A stretch of DNA of 35,192 nucleotides from an uncultured Ruminococcus sp. (GTDB lineage: Bacteria > Bacillota > Clostridia > Oscillospirales > Acutalibacteraceae): the NCBI GenBank assembly GCA_902796225.1, contig CADBOO010000087.1:1-35192 (forward strand). Direction: 5' to 3'. The position numbers were made by a program, and so were the translations under genes. Shown one piece after another: positions 7,336 to 14,431 of this stretch. Each line of letters starts with the position of its first letter. Position 1 is the stretch's first letter. The notes beneath the pieces are model-generated. The model had not been told where the DNA came from and ran no database searches. It was given only the letters and a program-made list of their open reading frames with translations.

Positions 7336-8060
7336 GAACGACCCTCCTTTACCAGCTTCACGAAGGCGGCTTCAAAATCATCAACGCCGGCTTCTTTCAT
7401 GATCTCTTTATCCGTGCCGACGGTGATCAGCTTGCCGTCCTTCATCACGGCAAGTCGATCGCACATCTCCTGCGCCTCTTCCAGATAATGGGTTGTCAGG
7501 ATGATAGTCAGCTCGCCTTTGATCGCCTTGATCGCATCCCACAGCTCGGCTCTGGCGATAACATCCAGACCGAGGGTAGGCTCATCGAGGAACAGAACGC
7601 TCGGCGAGTTGATCAGCGCCATCGCGATCGAGACCCTGCGTTTGTAGCCGCCGGAAAGCTTTTTGAGGCGTTTATCCATCACCTTACTCAGGCTCAGCGC
7701 GTTGCACAGTTCGGCGATCTTTTTTTCTGCGGCGTCCTTGTCCATACTGTAGATACCCGCCATCATTTTGAGGTTTTCACGCGCGGTGAGGTTTTCGGCA
7801 ACGGCTGTCTCCTGCGGAGAGATCGCGATCCTCTCGCGGATCTTCTGCTTATCGCCGAGAATGCTGAAGCCCGCGATCTCTGCGTCGCCCGAGGTGGGCG
7901 CGGTCAGGGTCGACAGCATTTTGATAGTGGTTGTTTTTCCGGCGCCGTTCACGCCGAGCAGTCCGAACAGCTCGCCCTTCTCGATCTCAAGGCTGAGCCC
8001 GTCGACTGCTGTGATATCTTTGTAGCGTTTTGTCAGTGACGACAGTTTGATCTCTGTCAT
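7332..8060 (-). CDS. ABC transporter ATP-binding protein (multidrug/Nod-factor type)
   Basis: A 242-aa ATPase subunit. Walker A is GVNGAGKTT, Q-loop ISPQET, signature LSGGYKRR, Walker B VLFLDEPTLGLD and the H-loop His is in TTHYLEEAQ. The sequence resembles the DrrA/NatA/CcmA class that energises ABC-2 exporters. It overlaps the TetR gene upstream and the permease gene downstream by four bases each (ATGA), giving a translationally coupled trio. An AGGAG site precedes the ATG. All catalytic motifs are intact. The exported compound cannot be predicted. Confidence 0.93.
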   Translation of the reverse strand: MTEIKLSSLTKRYKDITAVDGLSLEIEKGELFGLLGVNGAGKTTTIKMLSTLTAPTSGDAEIAGFSILGDKQKIRERIAISPQETAVAENLTARENLKMMAGIYSMDKDAAEKKIAELCNALSLSKVMDKRLKKLSGGYKRRVSIAMALINSPSVLFLDEPTLGLDVIARAELWDAIKAIKGELTIILTTHYLEEAQEMCDRLAVMKDGKLITVGTDKEIMKEAGVDDFEAAFVKLVKEGRS

Positions 8061-8632
8061 TCGACCACTCCTTCCTTATTCTGGAAACGACCGAGTATGC
8101 CCAGATATACATCCGACAGCATCTCGCTCGCTTCGTCTGCTTTGTATTCTTCAAAACCCGTCGCATACATGACGGCAAGTCCGTGTACCAGCACCCACAG
8201 CTCGGTATGGAGTCGATGCGCCTGCTCGTCCGACAGACCCGTACGTTCCCGGATCATGGCGACAATCATTTCGCTTTCGGCGGTATCGTCGATTCTTTCT
8301 TCACCGTTACGATCGCGCATAAACAGCATTTTAAACAGCTCCGGCTCATCGACCGCAAATTCGATATACGCCATACCGCTCGCCTTATAGGGCGGGTATC
8401 TGCAGGACTGCATCGACGAAAACGTCCGTTCGACATACAGCTGATACGCTTTATCCAGCACGCTCTTTTTGAGCGAATCCATATTCGGAAAATTGGAGAA
8501 GATCGGCTGGGTGGAACAGTTCAGCTTTTTTGCAACAGCGCGGGTCGTCAACCCGTCTGTCCCCTTTTCGCGCACCAGTTCGGTCGCCGCCGTGATGATA
8601 CTGTCACGGGTGATCTTGATCGCGGGAGGCAT
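8057..8632 (-). CDS. TetR/AcrR-family repressor of the ABC exporter operon
   Basis: A 191-aa protein. The N-terminal HTH spans residues about 7-53 (TRDSIITAATELVREKG, then LTTRAVAKKLNCSTQPIFSNFPNMDSL). The remainder is the helical ligand and dimerisation domain (TetR_C_13-like, by general pattern). It starts at an ATG with AGGAGGG upstream and is first in the operon. An 18-bp palindrome, ATATAACA-N2-TGTTATAT, overlaps its own -10 box and is the obvious operator, so the regulator should repress itself and the transporter until a ligand releases it. Confidence 0.92.
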   Translation of the reverse strand: MPPAIKITRDSIITAATELVREKGTDGLTTRAVAKKLNCSTQPIFSNFPNMDSLKKSVLDKAYQLYVERTFSSMQSCRYPPYKASGMAYIEFAVDEPELFKMLFMRDRNGEERIDDTAESEMIVAMIRERTGLSDEQAHRLHTELWVLVHGLAVMYATGFEEYKADEASEMLSDVYLGILGRFQNKEGVVE

Positions 8633-8646
8633 TTTGTCCCTCCTTT

Positions 8647-8664
8647 ATATAACATTTGTTATAT
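8647..8664. promoter_or_regulatory. TetR operator, ATATAACA-N2-TGTTATAT
   Basis: Perfect 8-bp arms separated by 2 bp, sharing two bases with the -10 box of the TetR-ABC promoter on the minus strand. Confidence 0.85.
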
Positions 8665-8691
8665 TATAAATCAAGAATACTAGTTTGTCAA
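8663..8691 (-). promoter_or_regulatory. Promoter of the TetR-ABC operon
   Basis: On the minus strand: -35 TTGACA (8686-8691), 17-nt spacer, perfect -10 TATAAT (8663-8668). Confidence 0.9.
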
Positions 8692-8706
8692 TACGAAATG
8701 CCGTTA

Positions 8707-8735
8707 TTGACACCGCTGCCGATTTGATTTACAAT
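8707..8735 (+). promoter_or_regulatory. Promoter of the O-antigen-ligase-like gene
   Basis: TTGACA (8707-8712), 17-nt spacer, TACAAT (8730-8735). It is divergent from the TetR promoter, with the two -35 boxes only 15 bp apart, so binding at one could affect the other. Confidence 0.85.
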
Positions 8736-8768
8736 AAACGCAGAATCATTCAATCAAAGGAACAAGCT

Positions 8769-10400
8769 ATGGCTAACAAGCAACACAGCAATCAAAAAAA
8801 CGAACAGTATCGGCCCAGCACCATGCCCGGCTTTCTGGTCAGCCTGTATCTGATATTGATGTTCAGCTTCTTTCCCCTCTTCCTCACACAGCAGTTCGTC
8901 AGTGCCCGCAGGGATAAATACTATTTTTATCTGGTGCTTTCCGGCGTGCTGATCGTATCGGTCGTGATCGTATCGCTGCTGGATTATTTTGAAGCAAAGC
9001 GGCATCACCAAGCCGATCTGCGACTCAAACCGATCACAGCTGCCGATATCTCGTTCTTATGCTTCTACGGCTTTGCGGCGATCTCGACGCTTCTCTCGAA
9101 GTATCCGGCAGAATCTTTCCTCGGCGTGTTTCCCAACGGCGGCAGAAATAACGGTCTGCTGCTGATGACCGTCTATCTGCTGGTTTATCTGGTCGTCACA
9201 CGGCGGTATTCTTTCAAAGAGTATGTGATCGCAATCTACCTGCTGTTCTCATCCTTTATCGCATTTCTCGCGATCGTCAACTTCTTCTACATCGATGTCA
9301 TCAACGTTTACAACGGATATATCGACCTGTGGAAGCAGTTTGACGGAACGCAGGGAAATGTTAATGTACTGCTCAATTTCGGCAGCACACTGGGCAATAA
9401 AAACCTGATCAGCGCTTTTATGTGCCTGTTCCTGCCGATCGCCGTGATGACCTTTGTGATCACGAAGACCCGCTATTTAAAGATCATCGGAGGCGTTGCG
9501 ATCTGCTTTGCCTACTGCGGACTTCTCTGCGCCGATTCCTCCTCGGGTATTCTGGGACTGGTCGTGATCATCGCGGTGATGGCGATCTTCTCTGCGCGCA
9601 GTTATTCCATGTGCAAATGGTATCTGCTGGCGCTGGCGATCATGTTCGCCTCCTCAAAGCTGCTGCGCCTGTTCTCCTATATCATGGGCGATATCAGCAA
9701 GGGATTTGAATTCATCCAGTCTTTTCTGATCTACAGCAATGCGATCTATATCCCGCTGATCGTCTGTGCGGCTCTGTTTGTGCTGCTGCAGCTGTTTGAG
9801 AAGAAACTGGCTCCGCATTATCCGAAAAAAGCGATCGTGATCACCCTGATCGTGCTGACTGTCGGCGGCGTCTGCGCAGCGATCTTTGCGTTCGTCTATT
9901 ACTCGTTCATCGCCCCCGAAGCCGAACTGAGCGAGGATCTGTCGGGACTGCTCCGCTTTGACGAAAGATGGGGTACCCACCGCGGATATTACTGGATCAA
10001 GAGCCTTGACGAATACAAAAAGTTCGATTTCCTGCACAAGCTGTTCGGCTATGGTCCCGACAGCGTCAGCGTCGTCATGGAACCGTATTACATCGATGAA
10101 CTGACAAAATTCAACGAATCCTCGACCGACTGTGTGCACAACGAATTCCTCAACTATTTCATCACACAGGGCGCGTTGGGACTGCTCAGCTATCTTGCGC
10201 TGCTCGGCACGGTGACCGTCCGCGCGATCCGCAGAGCAAAGGAAAACCCGGTGATCCTGATCTTCCTATCCGCAGTGATCTGCTGTGCCGTTCAATCGGT
10301 CGTTAACCTCTACCAGCCGATCACTACGCCGCTGTTCTTCCTCTTCCTCTCCCTCACCGAGGCACTGAATCGGCAAACGCCGCTGAAAACAAAAAAATGA
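8769..10400 (+). CDS. O-antigen ligase / polymerase (Wzy/WaaL-like) membrane protein
   Basis: A 543-aa polytopic protein with about a dozen hydrophobic segments. It has a large extracytoplasmic loop near residues 400-460 (RFDERWGTHRGYYWIKSLDEYKKFDFLHKLFGYGPDS) and the family's HNEFLNYFITQGALGLLSYLALL motif. This is the pattern of O-antigen ligase-like proteins that polymerise or transfer polysaccharide across the membrane. The start is the ATG at 8769, with AAAGGA about 7 nt upstream; the frame extends further to a TTG at 8685 but that reaches back across the promoter. It has no glycan-synthesis neighbours here, so the substrate (teichoic, capsular or protein glycan) is open. It stands alone between two hairpins and its own promoter. 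Confidence 0.85.
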   Translation: MANKQHSNQKNEQYRPSTMPGFLVSLYLILMFSFFPLFLTQQFVSARRDKYYFYLVLSGVLIVSVVIVSLLDYFEAKRHHQADLRLKPITAADISFLCFYGFAAISTLLSKYPAESFLGVFPNGGRNNGLLLMTVYLLVYLVVTRRYSFKEYVIAIYLLFSSFIAFLAIVNFFYIDVINVYNGYIDLWKQFDGTQGNVNVLLNFGSTLGNKNLISAFMCLFLPIAVMTFVITKTRYLKIIGGVAICFAYCGLLCADSSSGILGLVVIIAVMAIFSARSYSMCKWYLLALAIMFASSKLLRLFSYIMGDISKGFEFIQSFLIYSNAIYIPLIVCAALFVLLQLFEKKLAPHYPKKAIVITLIVLTVGGVCAAIFAFVYYSFIAPEAELSEDLSGLLRFDERWGTHRGYYWIKSLDEYKKFDFLHKLFGYGPDSVSVVMEPYYIDELTKFNESSTDCVHNEFLNYFITQGALGLLSYLALLGTVTVRAIRRAKENPVILIFLSAVICCAVQSVVNLYQPITTPLFFLFLSLTEALNRQTPLKTKK

Positions 10401-10411
10401 GTATAATGAAT

Positions 10412-10440
10412 CCCCATCTTATCACAACGATAGGATGGGG
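10412..10440. terminator. Terminator shared by the ligase gene and the alr-to-UPF0291 operon
   Basis: Stem CCCCATCTTATC (10412-10423) with GATAGGATGGGG (10429-10440), one mismatch, 5-nt loop. The T tail is weak on both sides. It lies between converging genes. Confidence 0.65.
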
Positions 10441-10485
10441 ATGATTCTTTATCGCACAATACAAGCACCTGAGCGCTGTATCGTT

Positions 10486-10719
10486 TCACTTCTTTTCGTT
10501 CTTTTTTCCGACTTCCATCGCTTCCTTCAGCGTGCGGACCGTTCCGTCGGGATAGCGGACGTCCATGTTGTCGAGCCGCTGTTTGAAACCCTGACGGAAA
10601 TTCTTCAAATAGATCGCATACAGCTCCTTCTGGCGCTTGGTTTCCGCTTCGGTCAAGCCTTTTTCTTTCTTCTTTTTCGCAAGAGCGTTGATCTCCTCAA
10701 GCATTTTGTCTGTATTCAT
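10486..10719 (-). CDS. UPF0291/DUF896 small protein (YnzC-like)
   Basis: A 77-aa protein from the chosen start. The pattern INALAKKKKEKGLTEAETKRQKELYAIYLKNFR is the hallmark of the DUF896 helical-hairpin family, seen beside SOS genes in Bacillus; its function is unknown. Two starts are possible: ATG at 10728, forming an ATGA overlap with ruvX but directly abutting the AAAGG site, or ATG at 10719, with AAAGG 9 nt upstream. I chose the second because the first leaves no spacing. It is the last gene of the long minus-strand operon that begins at alr. Confidence 0.85.
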   Translation of the reverse strand: MNTDKMLEEINALAKKKKEKGLTEAETKRQKELYAIYLKNFRQGFKQRLDNMDVRYPDGTVRTLKEAMEVGKKNEKK

Positions 10720-10724
10720 ATTCT

Positions 10725-11138
10725 TCATCCTTTCTGACTGTCCAAATAATCCTGCAGGATGATCGAAGCCGCTACGGCGTCTACCTGCTTTTTGCGTTTT
10801 TTGCCGTAAACCTCTTTCGCACTGAGGTAGGCATGGGCGGTGATAGTGGTGCCGCGTTCATCCTGCATCTTGTAAGGGACGCCGCTGAGCGCGCTGATCT
10901 TTTCGGCAAGCTCTCTGGCGCGAATCGCGCTTTCGCCCTCGGTGCCGTCCATATTCTTCGGCAGTCCGACGACGACCAGCTCCGCCTTGTTTTCTTTGAT
11001 TTGATCGGCGATCTTCTGCACCAGCCGTTCATCGTTATACTCTTCGATCACGCACAAAGACGATGCGAGAAAACCGCTTTTGTCCGAGATCGCAAGACCG
11101 GTTCTTGCGTGACCGAGGTCGACAGAAATAATGATCAT
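10725..11138 (-). CDS. ruvX: Putative pre-16S rRNA nuclease / Holliday-junction resolvase YqgF
   Basis: A 137-aa RNase H-fold protein. VDLGHARTGLA contains the first catalytic Asp (D7); VGLPKNMDGTEG and DERGTT (E94) follow; VDAVAASIILQDYL (D120) ends the active site. YqgF is essential in many bacteria and is needed for 5' processing of 16S rRNA; resolvase activity was the earlier proposal. The length is standard. It is 10 nt after the transglutaminase-like gene in the same operon. Confidence 0.95.
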   Translation of the reverse strand: MIIISVDLGHARTGLAISDKSGFLASSLCVIEEYNDERLVQKIADQIKENKAELVVVGLPKNMDGTEGESAIRARELAEKISALSGVPYKMQDERGTTITAHAYLSAKEVYGKKRKKQVDAVAASIILQDYLDSQKG

Positions 11139-11148
11139 AATACCCTTC

Positions 11149-12513
11149 CTAATAGTAATTCAGCATCACGGTGACCGCGCTGCGTTCCTTATTCTGATAA
11201 TAGCTCATGTTGCTGTTATCGATCTCATATCCGCTGATCCAACCGTTGACGTCCTCGACATAAGTGAAAAAGTACTGGGGCGAATCAACGAACAGCGCAT
11301 CGATCGCATCATCATAATCCAGCGCATCCGGATCGATATAAACGGTGATGTATTCCTTTTGATCCAGCGCCGCGCGATACAGAGAATCCTCCACGTCGGC
11401 GCCGTCATAATCCGTCAGATGCGCACACTCAAAGCGGTAATACGAATAATACGTCGCACTGCACTCCGGCAGATAGATATTCATCGCCACCGCGCTGAAA
11501 GTGGAATCGCCGTCGATCTCATCGTCGCTCAGCTGTGAAACGAGCTTCGAATTCGTATGATCTGCGCTCATCGTCGCTTCATCCAGATTGAAATACTGGT
11601 ACCGGCGGTAATCATACAGCTGATCATCCCAGGTCGGATCCACATAGTACCAGCCGTCGTCCAGACTGACCGCGTTCCACATATGCAGATCATTGGTACC
11701 GTCGCTGTCATAGCCGATCCCGGTGACGCCGATACAGTCGACGCCCAGACCGCACAACAGCAGCTGCATCGTTCTTGCATACCCCTCGCAGACCGCCTTG
11801 CCCTTCACCAGCGCGCCGTAAACGAGATACGCCTCGGGGACTCTTTGGTCGGTACTGTGCGACTGCGCGGCTTCTTTGTCATACTCACAGATCTCCGCGA
11901 TATAATCATGCACGGTTTTCTCGCGAGCATAAGCCGACAGATCCGCATCCACGCCTTCATAAAACGTATTGACGGCGGTATTGATCTCTGACTGCATGGA
12001 TTTTATTTCTTCAGGAGAATAAATAGACCGCATCTGTACGGCGGTATACTCCTTATTCTCATCGACAAGCTGATACAGCGTACCCGAAAGCCAAAACAGA
12101 TCGGGGTTATCGTCATACAGCGCCTTTGAGGCGATGCGGATATCCGCAGTCGACAGCACATATCCCTCAACCACCGCCTGACGGGTCTTATACAGCTTCT
12201 CGTTATTATCGTCGGTCTCGGGATAAACGTCGCGCACCTTTTCGGCAAGCGCGTCATACAGCGCCTTCTGACCATCGCTGAGCTGCGCGTAGGAATGGCG
12301 CGGATGGACAGGCGTGTAATAAGAGGAGTAGGTATACTCACCCGCACTGACGCTGACATATTCCCGGTCGTTATCCTCCGGGATCCCGTGCGTCGCCCCG
12401 GTATCGGGCGAAAGATGCATCTTCAGTCTGTCGATCCATTCGCACGAGGTCATAACAGCAGTCGTCATCAGCAGGATCAACAGCAGAGCGATTATTCTGA
12501 ATAATCGGTTCAT
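11149..12513 (-). CDS. Lipoprotein with transglutaminase-like domain
   Basis: A 454-aa protein. A short positively charged N-terminus and hydrophobic stretch end in VMTSC, a fair lipobox, so C24 would be lipid-modified and the protein held at the outer face of the membrane. The C-terminal half has the transglutaminase-like core: KAVCEGYARTMQLLL (C242), LHMWNAVSLDDGWYYVDPTWDD (H277, D292), a complete Cys-His-Asp triad. Such domains usually hydrolyse or crosslink peptide/protein amides at the cell surface. The start is the ATG at 12513 with AAGAGG upstream; a GTG two codons earlier overlaps that site. It is embedded 9 nt after tsaD in an otherwise cytosolic housekeeping operon. Confidence 0.85.
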   Translation of the reverse strand: MNRLFRIIALLLILLMTTAVMTSCEWIDRLKMHLSPDTGATHGIPEDNDREYVSVSAGEYTYSSYYTPVHPRHSYAQLSDGQKALYDALAEKVRDVYPETDDNNEKLYKTRQAVVEGYVLSTADIRIASKALYDDNPDLFWLSGTLYQLVDENKEYTAVQMRSIYSPEEIKSMQSEINTAVNTFYEGVDADLSAYAREKTVHDYIAEICEYDKEAAQSHSTDQRVPEAYLVYGALVKGKAVCEGYARTMQLLLCGLGVDCIGVTGIGYDSDGTNDLHMWNAVSLDDGWYYVDPTWDDQLYDYRRYQYFNLDEATMSADHTNSKLVSQLSDDEIDGDSTFSAVAMNIYLPECSATYYSYYRFECAHLTDYDGADVEDSLYRAALDQKEYITVYIDPDALDYDDAIDALFVDSPQYFFTYVEDVNGWISGYEIDNSNMSYYQNKERSAVTVMLNYY

Positions 12514-12522
12514 GTGCACCTC

Positions 12523-13536
12523 TTAAAACCAGTTTTCGCTGATGGGCAGGGTCGCGACGGCATTGAGGTCGGACTTTGCGAGATGACCCGCAAGATACTC
12601 GTAATATGCCTGAGCGCCGACCATCGCGCCGTTATCGCCGCAAAGCGATCGCTCCGGCATATACAGGTTGTATCTGCCCTCACAGCGCAGCTGCAATTCG
12701 CGGCGCAGCAGAGAATTCGCCGATACGCCGCCCGCGATCACAAGGGTCGTATATCCCAGATCCTGTGCCGCAAGCAGAAAATTGTCGGCAAGGCAATTCA
12801 CAACAGCTCTGCGATAGGACGCGCACATATCCGGAACGCTGATATCCCCGCTCTTTTGCTGTGTATTGTGGATCAGATTGATCACCGCTGTCTTCAGCCC
12901 CGAGAACGAAAAGTCGTAGGGCGAGCCGTCCACCTTCGGACGAGGCATGGGATACGCGTTTTCGTTGCCTGATTCGGCGATCTTATCCAGCTCCACGCCG
13001 CCGGGATACGGGATCCCCATTGCACGCGCGGCTTTATCAAAGGCTTCGCCCGCCGCATCGTCGCGGGTGCGACCGATAACCTTCAGATCGGTATAATCGC
13101 GCACCTCAACGATATGGCTGTGACCGCCGGATACGACCAGACATAAAAACGGCGGTTTTAATTCTTTGTGAGAAATATAATCAGACGCGATATGCGCGCG
13201 CAGATGATGCACGGGGATCAGCGGCTTCTTTGACGCCAGCGCAAAGCCCTTTGCAAAGTTCACACCTACGAGCAGAGCGCCGATCAGTCCCGGTGCATAG
13301 GTCACCGCGACGGCGTCGATATCATCAAGCGTACAGCCGGCAGTGCGGACGGCCTCATCCACAACGCCGACGATCGCCTCCGCATGACGGCGGGAAGCGA
13401 TCTCCGGAACAACGCCGCCGTAGAGCTTGTGTTCCTCTACCTGTGAGGCAACGATATTTGACAGGACTGTTCTGCCGTCCTCCACCACAGCCGCTGCAGT
13501 TTCGTCACAGCTGCTCTCTATCGCCAAGATTTTCAT
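12523..13536 (-). CDS. tsaD: tRNA N6-adenosine threonylcarbamoyltransferase
   Basis: A 337-aa protein of the Kae1/TsaD family. It transfers threonylcarbamoyl from threonylcarbamoyl-AMP to A37 of tRNAs that read ANN codons, with TsaB and TsaE as partners, which are not encoded in this window. It starts with the family hallmark ILAIESSCDETAAAVVEDG, shows the metal-binding HxxxH (HHLRAHIAS), VSGGHSHIVEV, and AGGVSANSLLR near the C-terminus. Its ATG overlaps the rimI stop by four bases. The central residue of HLRAH differs from the Glu seen in some homologues, but the two histidines are kept. Confidence 0.97.
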   Translation of the reverse strand: MKILAIESSCDETAAAVVEDGRTVLSNIVASQVEEHKLYGGVVPEIASRRHAEAIVGVVDEAVRTAGCTLDDIDAVAVTYAPGLIGALLVGVNFAKGFALASKKPLIPVHHLRAHIASDYISHKELKPPFLCLVVSGGHSHIVEVRDYTDLKVIGRTRDDAAGEAFDKAARAMGIPYPGGVELDKIAESGNENAYPMPRPKVDGSPYDFSFSGLKTAVINLIHNTQQKSGDISVPDMCASYRRAVVNCLADNFLLAAQDLGYTTLVIAGGVSANSLLRRELQLRCEGRYNLYMPERSLCGDNGAMVGAQAYYEYLAGHLAKSDLNAVATLPISENWF

Positions 13537-13970
13537 TCATATACCTTCTTTATCATGATCACCGCATCCTCGCGCGGAGCATCATAGTAATTCTTCCGGA
13601 CCGTGACCGGCACAAAGTCAAACGCCTCATATAAAGCGATCGCGCCGGTATTGGACGCACGCACCTCAAGGCAGATGGTTTTCACTCCGCTGCACGAGGA
13701 CAGCATCAGCTCGACGAGCTTTTTTCCGACGCCCTTGCGGCGGTACTCCGGACTGACCGCCAGTTCAACGATACTGCCTTCATCGGCGATCGCCTCAAAC
13801 GCGATATACCCGACGACCTTTTCTTCATCCACCGCAACAGCGCAGTAAGAATCGGCCTTATCCAGCTGAGAAGCAATACTCTGTTCGCTCCAGGCGCTCT
13901 CTCCGAAACAGCCGTCCAGCAATTCCTTGACACCCGCGATATGCCCGGGCTGCATTTTTTGCAGGATCAT
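13533..13970 (-). CDS. rimI: GNAT acetyltransferase, RimI-type
   Basis: A 145-aa protein. The acetyl-CoA pyrophosphate-binding loop is LAVSPEYRRKGVGKKLVELML, preceded by VGYIAFEAIADEGSIVELAV, and followed by the RimI-like NTGAIALYEAFDFVPVTVRKNYY. RimI acetylates the N-terminal Ala of ribosomal protein S18 and sits beside tsa genes in many Firmicutes. The start is the ATG at 13970, which overlaps the phosphatase stop by four bases (ATGA). A longer in-frame version running into the phosphatase gene is unlikely. It overlaps tsaD at its 3' end by four bases. Confidence 0.9.
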   Translation of the reverse strand: MILQKMQPGHIAGVKELLDGCFGESAWSEQSIASQLDKADSYCAVAVDEEKVVGYIAFEAIADEGSIVELAVSPEYRRKGVGKKLVELMLSSCSGVKTICLEVRASNTGAIALYEAFDFVPVTVRKNYYDAPREDAVIMIKKVYE

Positions 13971-14422
13971 AGCGTCGTGATCAGCAGCTTGACCGCGCCG
14001 ATGATCTCGTCGCGGCATTTGCGGTAAGCGTTCAGATCGCCGCCGTAGGGATCGACGATGCCCTGCCTGAGGTCATAGATATCGTCTACATTCGGTGCGC
14101 GACGCAGCAGGCGCAGCATGTTTTCGGGGATACCGATCGAGCGCAGGATCTCATAATGCTCGTCGTTCAGCGCGACGAACAGGCTGTATTGATTGAGGTC
14201 GATCCCGGGCAGAAAGCGCGTGCGGTGGGTACTCAGATCAAGCCCGATCTCCGCCACGGCTTTGACGGCGTTTTCCGATGCAGGTCTGTCGCCTATCGCG
14301 GCAACGCCTGCGGATTCGGCAACATAATCCAGCCCGCTTTGCGCAGCGAGCGAATTAAAGATCACCGCCGCCATCGGACTGCGGCAGGTGTTTCCTGTAC
14401 AAACAAATAATATCTTTTTCAT
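13967..14422 (-). CDS. ywlE: Low-molecular-weight phosphatase, YwlE-like (protein-arginine phosphatase)
   Basis: A 151-aa protein of the LMW-PTP family. The P-loop is CTGNTCRS with nucleophile C8 and R14, and the general acid is in VDPYGG (D124). The Thr in CTGNTCRS (T12) corresponds to the residue that gives Bacillus YwlE preference for phospho-arginine over phospho-tyrosine; tyrosine phosphatases have Ile there. YwlE reverses McsB arginine phosphorylation that tags proteins for ClpCP. No mcsB is in the window. It lies 9 nt after polA and overlaps rimI. The arginine-phosphatase call is by residue analogy. Confidence 0.87.
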   Translation of the reverse strand: MKKILFVCTGNTCRSPMAAVIFNSLAAQSGLDYVAESAGVAAIGDRPASENAVKAVAEIGLDLSTHRTRFLPGIDLNQYSLFVALNDEHYEILRSIGIPENMLRLLRRAPNVDDIYDLRQGIVDPYGGDLNAYRKCRDEIIGAVKLLITTL

Positions 14423-14431
14423 TGGTTCAAC

